Source of the DNA: a virus
Virus record (IMG/VR): IMGVR_UViG_3300027759_000484
Coordinates: 1-21,613 of that record
Strand: one strand, 5' to 3'
DNA length: 21,613 nucleotides
Shown here: positions 1 to 5,724 of the stretch, in pieces
Numbering within the stretch: position 1 is the stretch's first letter
Layout of the letters: each line of letters begins with the position of its first letter
The notes under the pieces: model-generated
What the model was told of the DNA's origin: nothing
The model's database searches: none
The model's input: only the letters and a program-made list of their open reading frames with translations
Program-made: the position numbers and the translations under genes

Positions 1-1210
1 CTGCATAATGATTTCCATTAGCATCTTCAATAGATACACTTTCCTTTTTCATTTCACCACTATCAACATAATCAGCTGCGGCATCAAGATAATCTGCTGC
101 TTTGGTAATTTTTGATTGAACCCAAGCCTCAATATTACCTTCACCCCTACCAATTTTTTTCCTCAGTCTCTTTGCCGCACCAATAATTGTGGAAATCTCA
201 GAACGAGCCATTGAATACTCGTGATCGTATGCTTCTGGAAAATTTCCTGGGTATGGCATTGTTATATTATAATCTTTTTTTGAACCAATTATTTCTGCTG
301 GCAAAGAAAATGCATCCCAATATCTTGGACCATACTTGCATTCAGTTCTTCTTTCAAGTTTTTCACATTTTGGGCAATATCTATCTGCTCTTTCACGAAC
401 TGGAGTATCCCAATCATACCCAAGTGCATCAGTACTTTCAGAATTTACTGGAACACAATTTGGAACTATTTTCTTACCTTTCTTTTTCATACCTTCTTGC
501 TTATAACCATCCCAACATTCTTCAGATTTTGTTCCCCAATTTGCCGCACCAACTTTACGACATTTTACAAGTGCTCCAGAAGCATATGCACTTGGCCAAA
601 CATCATAGCGAGATTTTACTTTGCTATAACAGGCATCCTTTTTACCACTACCTTTTCCTGGTTTATCCTTTACTTCTTGGAGATCCATTTCTTCCGTCCT
701 TACGTTTGTTGGTTTTGATGCACCAGTTTTTTCTGGTTGATTTGGGTCTAAACGATTTTTTCTTTTAAATGCACCCTCTTCTTCTTTTGCTGATAAATCT
801 CTTTTCATTTTTGAACTGCCACATTTTGGAGTAGAAGTTTGTCCAGGTTGGCGAGCACATGGTTCTCCCGAAAACTTTCCACCCAACTGAACCCAACCTT
901 TTTTTCCAGTAGATGATTTTGATTTGCCAAACCAATCACGAAGACCTTGATCGCCGGACTTTGCTTCTTTTACATCTTTAAACTTTTTATGATGCTTTTT
1001 AGCATCTGCTTCCATTTTTTTCAAACGAGTATAATAATCTGGAATTTCATCCAAGTGCTGTAGAGCAATGTCCATAGCAAGTTTATGATCTTTAGTATGC
1101 TCGTGCTCAATTGGTTCTCCCATGTCCAGTTGCTTTTGAATAAAGGAAACCTCCATACGATGTTTCCTAGCAATCTGAGCAACAGATCTATGGGGTTTTA
1201 GATGATCCAA
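1..1210 (-). CDS. Mosaic cassette protein directly downstream of gp16 (partial, runs off left edge)
   Basis: I translated this frame by hand: it stays open for 403 codons to the window edge, so the C-terminus is missing. I chose TTG at 1210 because an in-frame TAG lies three codons upstream, an AAGGA sits 10 nt upstream overlapping the gp16 stop, and the N-terminal homology starts before the first ATG (1156, codon 19). Modules seen: residues 1-67 resemble DUF5661 (SVAQIARKH, QLDMGEPIEHEHT, DYYTRLKKME); 91-173 are a basic segment (DWFGKS, GWVQLGGKF, two Cys, GSSKMKRDL); 192-225 hold CYSKVKSRYDVWPSAYASG then KCRKVGAANW; 240-253 read KKKGKKIVPNC; 279-291 have CPKC and a third Cys, perhaps a metal site; 334-384 are helical (MARSEISTIIGAAKRL, EAWVQSKITKAADYL). 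From memory such cassettes recur in marine phages and the WPSAYASG type in algal giant viruses. The function is unknown; the location suggests a late gene, possibly linked to packaging. Confidence 0.88.
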   Translation of the reverse strand, partial: MDHLKPHRSVAQIARKHRMEVSFIQKQLDMGEPIEHEHTKDHKLAMDIALQHLDEIPDYYTRLKKMEADAKKHHKKFKDVKEAKSGDQGLRDWFGKSKSSTGKKGWVQLGGKFSGEPCARQPGQTSTPKCGSSKMKRDLSAKEEEGAFKRKNRLDPNQPEKTGASKPTNVRTEEMDLQEVKDKPGKGSGKKDACYSKVKSRYDVWPSAYASGALVKCRKVGAANWGTKSEECWDGYKQEGMKKKGKKIVPNCVPVNSESTDALGYDWDTPVRERADRYCPKCEKLERRTECKYGPRYWDAFSLPAEIIGSKKDYNITMPYPGNFPEAYDHEYSMARSEISTIIGAAKRLRKKIGRGEGNIEAWVQSKITKAADYLDAAADYVDSGEMKKESVSIEDANGNHYA

Positions 1211-1223
1211 TGTATTCTAATCC

Positions 1224-1637
1224 TTACTCTTTATTATTTAGAAAACCTTGTTTGAGTATTTTTGATAATTCTGATGTTGATCCAACAAATAGTGCAGTAT
1301 TAGTGACATTATTTGTTGTCTTCGGACTGTCTTCTTCAATATCTTTTAGTTTTTTCTGCAAGTCAATTAACTTATCAGTCGTATCCGCAACACTCTTAAT
1401 GAGTTGTCCAGCAACTTCATATGCCCTTGCACTTCCTCCTTCTCCGGCAAGTTCCATAATTCCATTAATTGCTTCTTGACCCTTTTCAATCAAAGAATAC
1501 AGATTTGCTCTACTATACTCATAATCCTTTTTAATATCATTAGAAGTTGGATTAACAACTTCAACATCAGAAGAAGATTTATCTACCTCAACAATGCTTG
1601 CTTCTATATTTAAAGCTTTGCCAATAATATCATCCAT
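1224..1637 (-). CDS. gp16: Terminase small subunit gp16
   Basis: In T4 the small terminase is an oligomeric regulator that helps select DNA and stimulates the large subunit gp17 during headful packaging. The 137-aa product is a little shorter than T4 gp16 (164 aa) but has the same layout. A variable acidic N-terminus is followed by the family motif at residues 38-56 (DYEYSRANLYSLIEKGQEA). A long central helix at about 70-103 (ARAYEVAGQLIKSVADTTDK, then LIDLQKKLKDI) probably mediates oligomerisation. The conserved C-terminal motif NTALFVGSTSEL lies at 112-123 and matches the T4 'NATVFMGSPTEL' region as I recall it. It starts 10 nt after the gp15 stop, with no strong Shine-Dalgarno. The next gene is not an obvious gp17 but the mosaic protein, 13 nt downstream. 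Confidence 0.92.
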   Translation of the reverse strand: MDDIIGKALNIEASIVEVDKSSSDVEVVNPTSNDIKKDYEYSRANLYSLIEKGQEAINGIMELAGEGGSARAYEVAGQLIKSVADTTDKLIDLQKKLKDIEEDSPKTTNNVTNTALFVGSTSELSKILKQGFLNNKE

Positions 1638-1647
1638 AGTTCAATAA

Positions 1648-2445
1648 TCAAATATCTTTTTGTTGAGTTGGGCTAAATTTTTTGGAATCGGAGAATATTT
1701 GAATTGTCTCATTAAATCCAAAGTCATCATCTGGTCCAGCATTAAGAGGATCTGGAGTTACGGTATATCTCATTTCACGTTTTGCACTATTAACATCAGT
1801 TCCTGCATATGTATCAACCTGAACTTTACGGATAAGTCCATCAGTAGTCGCCGCAACAGGACCGAACAGATAAGTTTTGGCAGTAAATCCAAAAGTATAA
1901 ATTAACGATCTTCTTGTGGAAAAATCTCCTTCATAATCATCTTGAAATGAGACATTATTCAATACGATGGGAATATCTCTTTTTTCTCCAATTGATTCAA
2001 CTAAATCAATAGTTATATTGAAGGATGGTTGGAAATATGGTAAAATTTGCTCAACAATTTGAAGGGCATCATCATTTAATTTGGTAAGAACCGATAACTC
2101 AAATCCAATATTATATGGAACTGGCATATAAACTTTCTTTAAATTCACACCATCACTGGCTTTAAAATTTTGAGTAACACCAGATTTTCTGGTTGCATCA
2201 TACTGTATAGACACCATCTCAAATGACATTCTTGGTAATGTCATTGCAATTGGTTTATTTAATTCTTGCTGTTGTTGAATTTTTGCAAGAAACTTTTGTG
2301 TAGGTCCATATGCAAGAGGAACCTTCATTTCGGATAAAGTTCCGTCCTGAGCATCTTTATGCCTAATATAAATCTCATTAAATAGAGTTCCAAAACCAAT
2401 AATGGTTTTTCTTATAATTTCGTGATAATAATAGGTTCCTAACAT
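1648..2445 (-). CDS. gp15: Tail sheath stabiliser/tail completion protein gp15
   Basis: gp15 caps the contracted-tail assembly: in T4 it forms a ring on the last sheath and tube discs and provides the surface to which the head-neck joins. The 265-aa length is close to T4 gp15 (272 aa). Diagnostic segments are the N-terminal GTYYYHEIIRKTIIGFGTLF, the very conserved block QIVEQILPYFQPSFNITID near residues 129-147, and RDIPIVLNNVSFQDDYEGDF followed by TRRSLIYTFGFTAKTYLFGP. The C-terminal tail after about residue 220 is acidic and variable, as in the family. The ATG shares one base with the gp14 stop (TAATG at 2445), so translation is probably coupled to gp14. It sits between neck genes and small terminase in the standard T4 order. 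Confidence 0.95.
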   Translation of the reverse strand: MLGTYYYHEIIRKTIIGFGTLFNEIYIRHKDAQDGTLSEMKVPLAYGPTQKFLAKIQQQQELNKPIAMTLPRMSFEMVSIQYDATRKSGVTQNFKASDGVNLKKVYMPVPYNIGFELSVLTKLNDDALQIVEQILPYFQPSFNITIDLVESIGEKRDIPIVLNNVSFQDDYEGDFSTRRSLIYTFGFTAKTYLFGPVAATTDGLIRKVQVDTYAGTDVNSAKREMRYTVTPDPLNAGPDDDFGFNETIQIFSDSKKFSPTQQKDI

Positions 2446-3854
2446 TAGTAATTACCAAAGGGATTTGATTCTGAAAAATCTAAAATTTGATCTGCCGCTG
2501 TTTCAATCTGTATATTTTCTGCATATGGATCATAAAGATCATATGCCTCAAAAGATTTAACACTATATATCGCAGAAGACGCCACTCCTATGACAGTTTC
2601 TCCTGGATAGAATCTACCTGTATTTATTGATACTTTAAGAACTTTTTCACCACTTTGATTTTTCCAACTCTTAATAAATGCTCTTGTACCAGAAATAGAT
2701 CCAACAATTTCTTCATTATTCTGAAATGTACCTATTCCAGTTGCCGGTGGAGATGAAATTGTAACGGTAGGATTAGTAGAATATCCAGCTCCAGCATTGG
2801 TGATTCTAAATCCACTTATAACTCCATTGGAAATGGTAGCAATTGCCGTTGCAGTCTTTCCAGATCCAACAGGAGGTGCAATAGTTACCGTAGGAACGGT
2901 GTAATAGTTACTTCCAGCAGTTGTCAAACCTATCGTATATACCGCATTATTAACAATGCTTGCAGTAGCAGCTGCACCTGTACCACCCCCACCACTAATT
3001 GTAATATTTGGTACAGAGGTGTATCCAAAACCACAATTAGTTAATTGGATAGTACTGATAGATTTTGATCTAACAGAATCAGTAGTTATTGCCACTGCTG
3101 TTGCCCTAAGTCCGCCAACTGGTGGAGCATCAAAGGTTACAGTTGGTGTAGAAGTATAATTTGATCCATCATTGTTGAAGTATATTTGTCCCACTACTCC
3201 AGAAGATGCTCTGGTGGCAGTTGCTGTTGCAGTTACTCCTGCTCCAACCAATATTAAAGTTGTAATATAACCAACATCTTTTATAGTGTCTTGAATTTCT
3301 TCAATATTAGTATCAATAAGTTCATCTTCAAGTTCAAAGAGTTCGCACTTGAGATCATAAACATAATTTTTACCCAATTGATAAAAGGGATTTTCAAATT
3401 CTACTCTTTTTATTTCAAAAATTCTTTCTCCAAGTGGAAAATAAATTAAATCACCTTCTTTTGGACGAGTTGCAAATAACAAGGATGAACCATTATCAAG
3501 ATTAGGATCTGCCTCAGTTCCAGCAAGAATATCCTGTAAAAATGGAGTAATGAATTCCTCAAATCTTTCTTTTGAAATTGTTAATGTAATTTCACTTGTT
3601 AATTTAAGTCCAAATTTTGACATAATATCATAATTAGCACCATACCCCTCATAATTATTGAGATATGCTTCTATAATAAAATTACTATCAAATTTTGAAG
3701 ACTTAACTTCTTTAATAATGTTATCGCTATCAATATATTTTCTTGGAATATAATATACTTCAATTCCAAACATTCTAAGATGTTCGTTGACTAAATCCTG
3801 TACTAAATTTTGTTCTCCTGAAGAACCTTGTAAGAAAAAGGGATTGAGTGCCAT
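2445..3854 (-). CDS. gp14: Neck protein gp14 with inserted tandem beta repeats
   Basis: gp14 is a neck (head completion) protein that, with gp13, closes the DNA-filled head for tail joining. Family motifs are clear: an N-terminal HLRMFGIEVYYIPRKYI at residues 25-41, EAYLNNYEGYGANYD at 62-76, FGLKLTSEITLTISKERF at 81-98, KEGDLIYFPLGERIFEIKRV at 132-151, and NPFYQLGKNYVYDLKCELFE at 155-174. The C-terminus keeps ADQILDFSESNPFG. At 469 aa it is far longer than T4 gp14 (256 aa). The excess lies between about residues 185 and 440: four tandem repeats of about 40 residues, then one copy of a separate 'GE..G..SG' module at 376-437. The start overlaps the gp13 stop by one base (TAATG at 3854). Confidence 0.95.
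   Translation of the reverse strand: MALNPFFLQGSSGEQNLVQDLVNEHLRMFGIEVYYIPRKYIDSDNIIKEVKSSKFDSNFIIEAYLNNYEGYGANYDIMSKFGLKLTSEITLTISKERFEEFITPFLQDILAGTEADPNLDNGSSLLFATRPKEGDLIYFPLGERIFEIKRVEFENPFYQLGKNYVYDLKCELFELEDELIDTNIEEIQDTIKDVGYITTLILVGAGVTATATATRASSGVVGQIYFNNDGSNYTSTPTVTFDAPPVGGLRATAVAITTDSVRSKSISTIQLTNCGFGYTSVPNITISGGGGTGAAATASIVNNAVYTIGLTTAGSNYYTVPTVTIAPPVGSGKTATAIATISNGVISGFRITNAGAGYSTNPTVTISSPPATGIGTFQNNEEIVGSISGTRAFIKSWKNQSGEKVLKVSINTGRFYPGETVIGVASSAIYSVKSFEAYDLYDPYAENIQIETAADQILDFSESNPFGNY
2724..3194 (-). repeat. Four tandem ~40-aa GxGYTxxPxVTI beta repeats inside gp14
   Basis: Residues 221-377 of gp14 contain four successive units. Each is centred on a recognisable core: NDGSNYTSTPTVTF (228-241), NCGFGYTSVPNITI (273-286), TAGSNYYTVPTVTI (312-325) and NAGAGYSTNPTVTI (353-366). 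Spacings are 45, 39 and 41 residues. Between cores is an alternating Ala/Thr strand (e.g. GAAATASIV, KTATAIATIS) and a short hydrophobic strand. The pattern predicts a small beta array projecting from the neck protein. The units have diverged at the DNA level, so this is an old or selected array rather than a fresh duplication. Confidence 0.9.
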
Positions 3855-4696
3855 TATCCGATAAAGTCATATGGTGGTAATTCATAATCCATAGACATTC
3901 TTGATCTAATATCTTCTATTTCTTTTTCTGCATCTTCATAAATTTCCCTACCATTAAGTTCAATGCCACCTGGCAATTTAACTCCTCTAAATTTGATAAG
4001 ATTTTGTCCCCACTGTCTCTTCATAAGTGCTGTCAAGTATCTCTTTAAGAAGCTGTCATTATAAACTTTTGTGAAATCATTTGGATCCAAAATTCTATAG
4101 CAGTCAATAACAAAATAAGTATCTGGGAGTTTTTGTGACCAATCAATATCAATATACAATCTATTTTGTCTTTTATTGAATCTTATCTGTTTATCAGTTT
4201 TGAGTAAAAAGTCAATATCTTCAAGATATGATTTAACCATTGCATACTGTAGCAATTCAACGGAGTTGAAATAATATAAGTCATTCAAGAATAATTGGTA
4301 TTTGATACTAAACATACCACCTGAAATGTCACTAGTATCAAATTTGAATACTTTCTCAATACCTATGACCGAATCTGGAACTTGAATATAATTTGAGGTT
4401 TCGTAAAAATTAAAACTTGTTGTACCATATCCTGCAATATTTGCAGTTGCTGTTGTTGTTACGATTCCAACTCCAGTATTTTTTTGCGCTTTTCCCCTAT
4501 CTACATCTGCCTGTGTAACCTTATATTTCAGGTACATTCTCTCCACACCATCAAAATGGCGTTCGTGGAAATACTGAAGAGCATCATCAACTAGATCATC
4601 AATTTGATCATCATCAATATTAATCTCTAGTACTGGAGCACCTAGTCTTCTTAAACAGTAATCAATTAAATCTTGTCTGGTAGCTGGTTTTGCCAT
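3854..4696 (-). CDS. gp13: Neck protein gp13
   Basis: gp13 is the head completion/connector protein that docks on the portal after DNA packaging and works with gp14. The N-terminal family signature spans residues 7-50: TRQDLIDYCLRRLGAPVLEI, then DDDQIDDLVDDALQYFHERH and FDGVE. The 280-aa length is near T4 gp13 (309 aa). The middle has a short Gly/Thr-rich stretch (TGVGIVTTTATANIAGYG, about residues 73-91), then PDSVIGIEKVFKFDTS and the conserved YLEDIDFLLKTDKQIRFNKR and VIDCYRILDP segments. A strong Shine-Dalgarno (GGAGGAA) lies 7 nt upstream, and the ATG overlaps the previous stop by one base (TGATG at 4696). Confidence 0.95.
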   Translation of the reverse strand: MAKPATRQDLIDYCLRRLGAPVLEINIDDDQIDDLVDDALQYFHERHFDGVERMYLKYKVTQADVDRGKAQKNTGVGIVTTTATANIAGYGTTSFNFYETSNYIQVPDSVIGIEKVFKFDTSDISGGMFSIKYQLFLNDLYYFNSVELLQYAMVKSYLEDIDFLLKTDKQIRFNKRQNRLYIDIDWSQKLPDTYFVIDCYRILDPNDFTKVYNDSFLKRYLTALMKRQWGQNLIKFRGVKLPGGIELNGREIYEDAEKEIEDIRSRMSMDYELPPYDFIG

Positions 4697-4980
4697 CAGT
4701 AGGTTCCTCCATCTATTTCTGTAATTGTAACGTCGCCATCAATTTCTATATTTTTTACAACTAAACTATCAAGATTTAAAGTTCTCTGAGTCACAAATTT
4801 TTGTGTTGAAGCATGATACACAGCAATTGCACCATCTTCAAGAACTGATGCATCTACATCAAATAATTTTGTAAAAAGAGTTGGAACAGATCCCGTAGCT
4901 AGTACTTTGGTCGCTGTCTGAGCACCTATTCGTACTCTAGTTGTTGATTGAGAATCTACTTTGACTTTAATATCTGACAT
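4696..4980 (-). CDS. Small putative virion/fibre-type protein (94 aa)
   Basis: I do not recognise a named family. Residues 1-30 are Thr/Val-rich alternating strand sequence. They are followed by KLFDVDASVLEDGAIAVYHA and TQKFVTQRTL, a layout common in phage fibre and decoration proteins ('...DVD.s..dG.vlvyd..tqkfv'). The C-terminus (VVKNIEIDGDVTITEIDGGT) is again beta-type and acidic. A GGAGGGG Shine-Dalgarno lies about 9 nt upstream. The start shares one base with the preceding stop (TAATG at 4980), and its own stop overlaps gp13. The location directly before the neck genes and behind a late promoter suggests a minor structural component, possibly collar or fibre related. The function is inferred only from context. 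Confidence 0.8.
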   Translation of the reverse strand: MSDIKVKVDSQSTTRVRIGAQTATKVLATGSVPTLFTKLFDVDASVLEDGAIAVYHASTQKFVTQRTLNLDSLVVKNIEIDGDVTITEIDGGTY

Positions 4981-5330
4981 TATCTAGTTACCCCTCCTCT
5001 AACTAATGCCATACCTTCAACTGCTTTTGTTTTATCATAAGATGATCCAAGACCACCTTGTTGGAGCATTACATCATAAACATATCTACCAGGTTTTAAT
5101 GCTGCTGTCTTAGTTGAAGTCAGAGAAATTGAAATGACCCCATTGGAAGCATTTACAATTGAGCATGCAAAAGAAACTGAATTTGTACTAGTGTAAGTTT
5201 TTCTCAGTTGAGCTGTCACCCCATAACCAACCAAAGTTTTTGCTTGGTTACTTGCAGTATCTTCTAATTCAAAATTTGTATAAAAGTCATATCCTTGCTC
5301 AATAACAATATTTGCTGCATATACTGCCAT
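4980..5330 (-). CDS. Small putative virion protein with Ig-like/BppU-N-like character (116 aa)
   Basis: The 116-aa product begins MAVYAANIVIEQGYDFYTNF and has the strand pattern of a compact beta sandwich: a first strand with 'IEQG.DF', then LVGYGVTAQLRKTY, VSFACSIVNASNGVISISLT, and a closing LKPGRYVYDVMLQ. This layout resembles small Ig-like domains found before phage baseplate or fibre parts (the BppU N-terminal type is the closest I recall), but I cannot prove homology. It is the first gene after the late promoter at 5355-5362, with 24 nt between promoter core and ATG. The only Shine-Dalgarno-like site (AGGA) is 14 nt upstream, a long spacing. It overlaps the next gene by one base. Confidence 0.85.
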   Translation of the reverse strand: MAVYAANIVIEQGYDFYTNFELEDTASNQAKTLVGYGVTAQLRKTYTSTNSVSFACSIVNASNGVISISLTSTKTAALKPGRYVYDVMLQQGGLGSSYDKTKAVEGMALVRGGVTR

Positions 5331-5354
5331 TTTTTCAAAAAAGATCCTGTATTG

Positions 5355-5362
5355 TATTTATA
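5355..5362 (-). promoter_or_regulatory. T4-type late promoter core TATAAATA upstream of the 116-aa gene
   Basis: The minus strand reads TATAAATA here, the exact core recognised by gp55-type late sigma factors in T4-like phages. Extended to ATTATAAATA it is identical to the site before gp8. It starts right at the stop codon of the 56-aa gene and lies 24 nt before the ATG at 5330. It would drive the 116-aa, 94-aa, gp13, gp14, gp15 and gp16 genes and probably the mosaic gene. Confidence 0.8.
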
Positions 5363-5363
5363 A

Positions 5364-5534
5364 TCAAGATTTAGATAGCATTGATATAACTTCTTGCTGA
5401 TGAAGATACATCTTACAATACAATTTTGCAAAATTTCTCAATTCATCTTCACTCAAATCATCAATAAAGCGAGCATGTTTCTCATACTCAAACATTTTAT
5501 CTATACTAGATAGATCAATTTCTTCTGGTTTCAT
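5364..5534 (-). CDS. Small helical protein (56 aa), weakly NblA-like
   Basis: I found this ORF by hand translation. It is 57 codons including TGA and starts at ATG 5534, 20 nt before the end of the 69-aa gene. A good Shine-Dalgarno (AAAGGAA) lies 7 nt upstream. The product is predicted to be almost entirely alpha-helical in two helices: IDKMFEYEKHARFIDDL (11-27) and EDELRNFAKLYCKMYLHQQE (29-48). Similar short ORFs with an 'EYEK..R' first helix and a 'KLY.K.YL.QQE' second helix occur, from memory, in related phages near the neck genes. Its size and the FAKLYCKMYLHQQ pattern resemble NblA, the small adaptor that triggers phycobilisome degradation, but the similarity is short and needs a gap. 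The function is unknown; the late promoter for the next unit starts at its stop codon. Confidence 0.8.
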   Translation of the reverse strand: MKPEEIDLSSIDKMFEYEKHARFIDDLSEDELRNFAKLYCKMYLHQQEVISMLSKS

Positions 5535-5724
5535 TAATAAGTTCCTTTAATAAAGATTTTATTTCACTAACTTCATTCTTTAATGATTCAATTTCTATTC
5601 TTTGATGTTCTCTCTGATTTAAAGAATTTACATATTCATTATACGCTCTATCATCATAATTGATGATAGCACCACTAACCTCATCTCTATAAAGATGAGG
5701 GTAATCTTTTACTGGAATCATCAT
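5515..5724 (-). CDS. Small conserved phage protein with C-terminal coiled coil (69 aa)
   Basis: The N-terminal half (IPVKDYPHLYRDEVSGAIIN, then YDDRAYNEYVNSL) is a compact motif I associate with a small conserved protein of T4-like marine phages with no assigned function. Residues about 38-66 (REHQRIEIESLKNEVSEIKS, then LLKELINE) form a clear heptad coiled coil, so it probably oligomerises or docks onto a helical partner. Two ATGs are adjacent. The one at 5724 overlaps the DUF4815 gene stop by 4 nt. The second, at 5721, would give a one-base TGATG overlap exactly like the neighbouring junctions and a product starting MIPV, so it may be the true start. Its 3' end overlaps the 56-aa gene by 20 nt. 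Confidence 0.82.
   Translation of the reverse strand: MMIPVKDYPHLYRDEVSGAIINYDDRAYNEYVNSLNQREHQRIEIESLKNEVSEIKSLLKELINETRRN

Noticed and set aside
187-768. Plus-strand ORF of 193 aa
   Set aside because: It lies wholly antisense to the mosaic gene, whose minus-strand frame is open for 403 codons with recognisable modules. The plus product is a Phe/Leu/His-rich sequence typical of a shadow frame.
1-1210. Large terminase gp17 expected after gp16
   Set aside because: The translated frame has no Walker A or nuclease motifs and consists of unrelated cassettes; gp17 may lie beyond the left edge.
1210-1479. Plus-strand ORF of 89 aa opposite gp16
   Set aside because: gp16 is clearly coding on the minus strand with family motifs; the plus frame has no neighbours on that strand and no family match.
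2724-3194. CRISPR array or DNA-level tandem repeat
   Set aside because: Similarity is at the protein level, with unit lengths of 39-45 codons and diverged DNA; there are no short identical repeats with unique spacers.
5331-5347. T6-G-A5 stretch as a terminator hairpin
   Set aside because: The loop would be too small and the stem is only A-T; it lies between a late promoter and the gene it serves.
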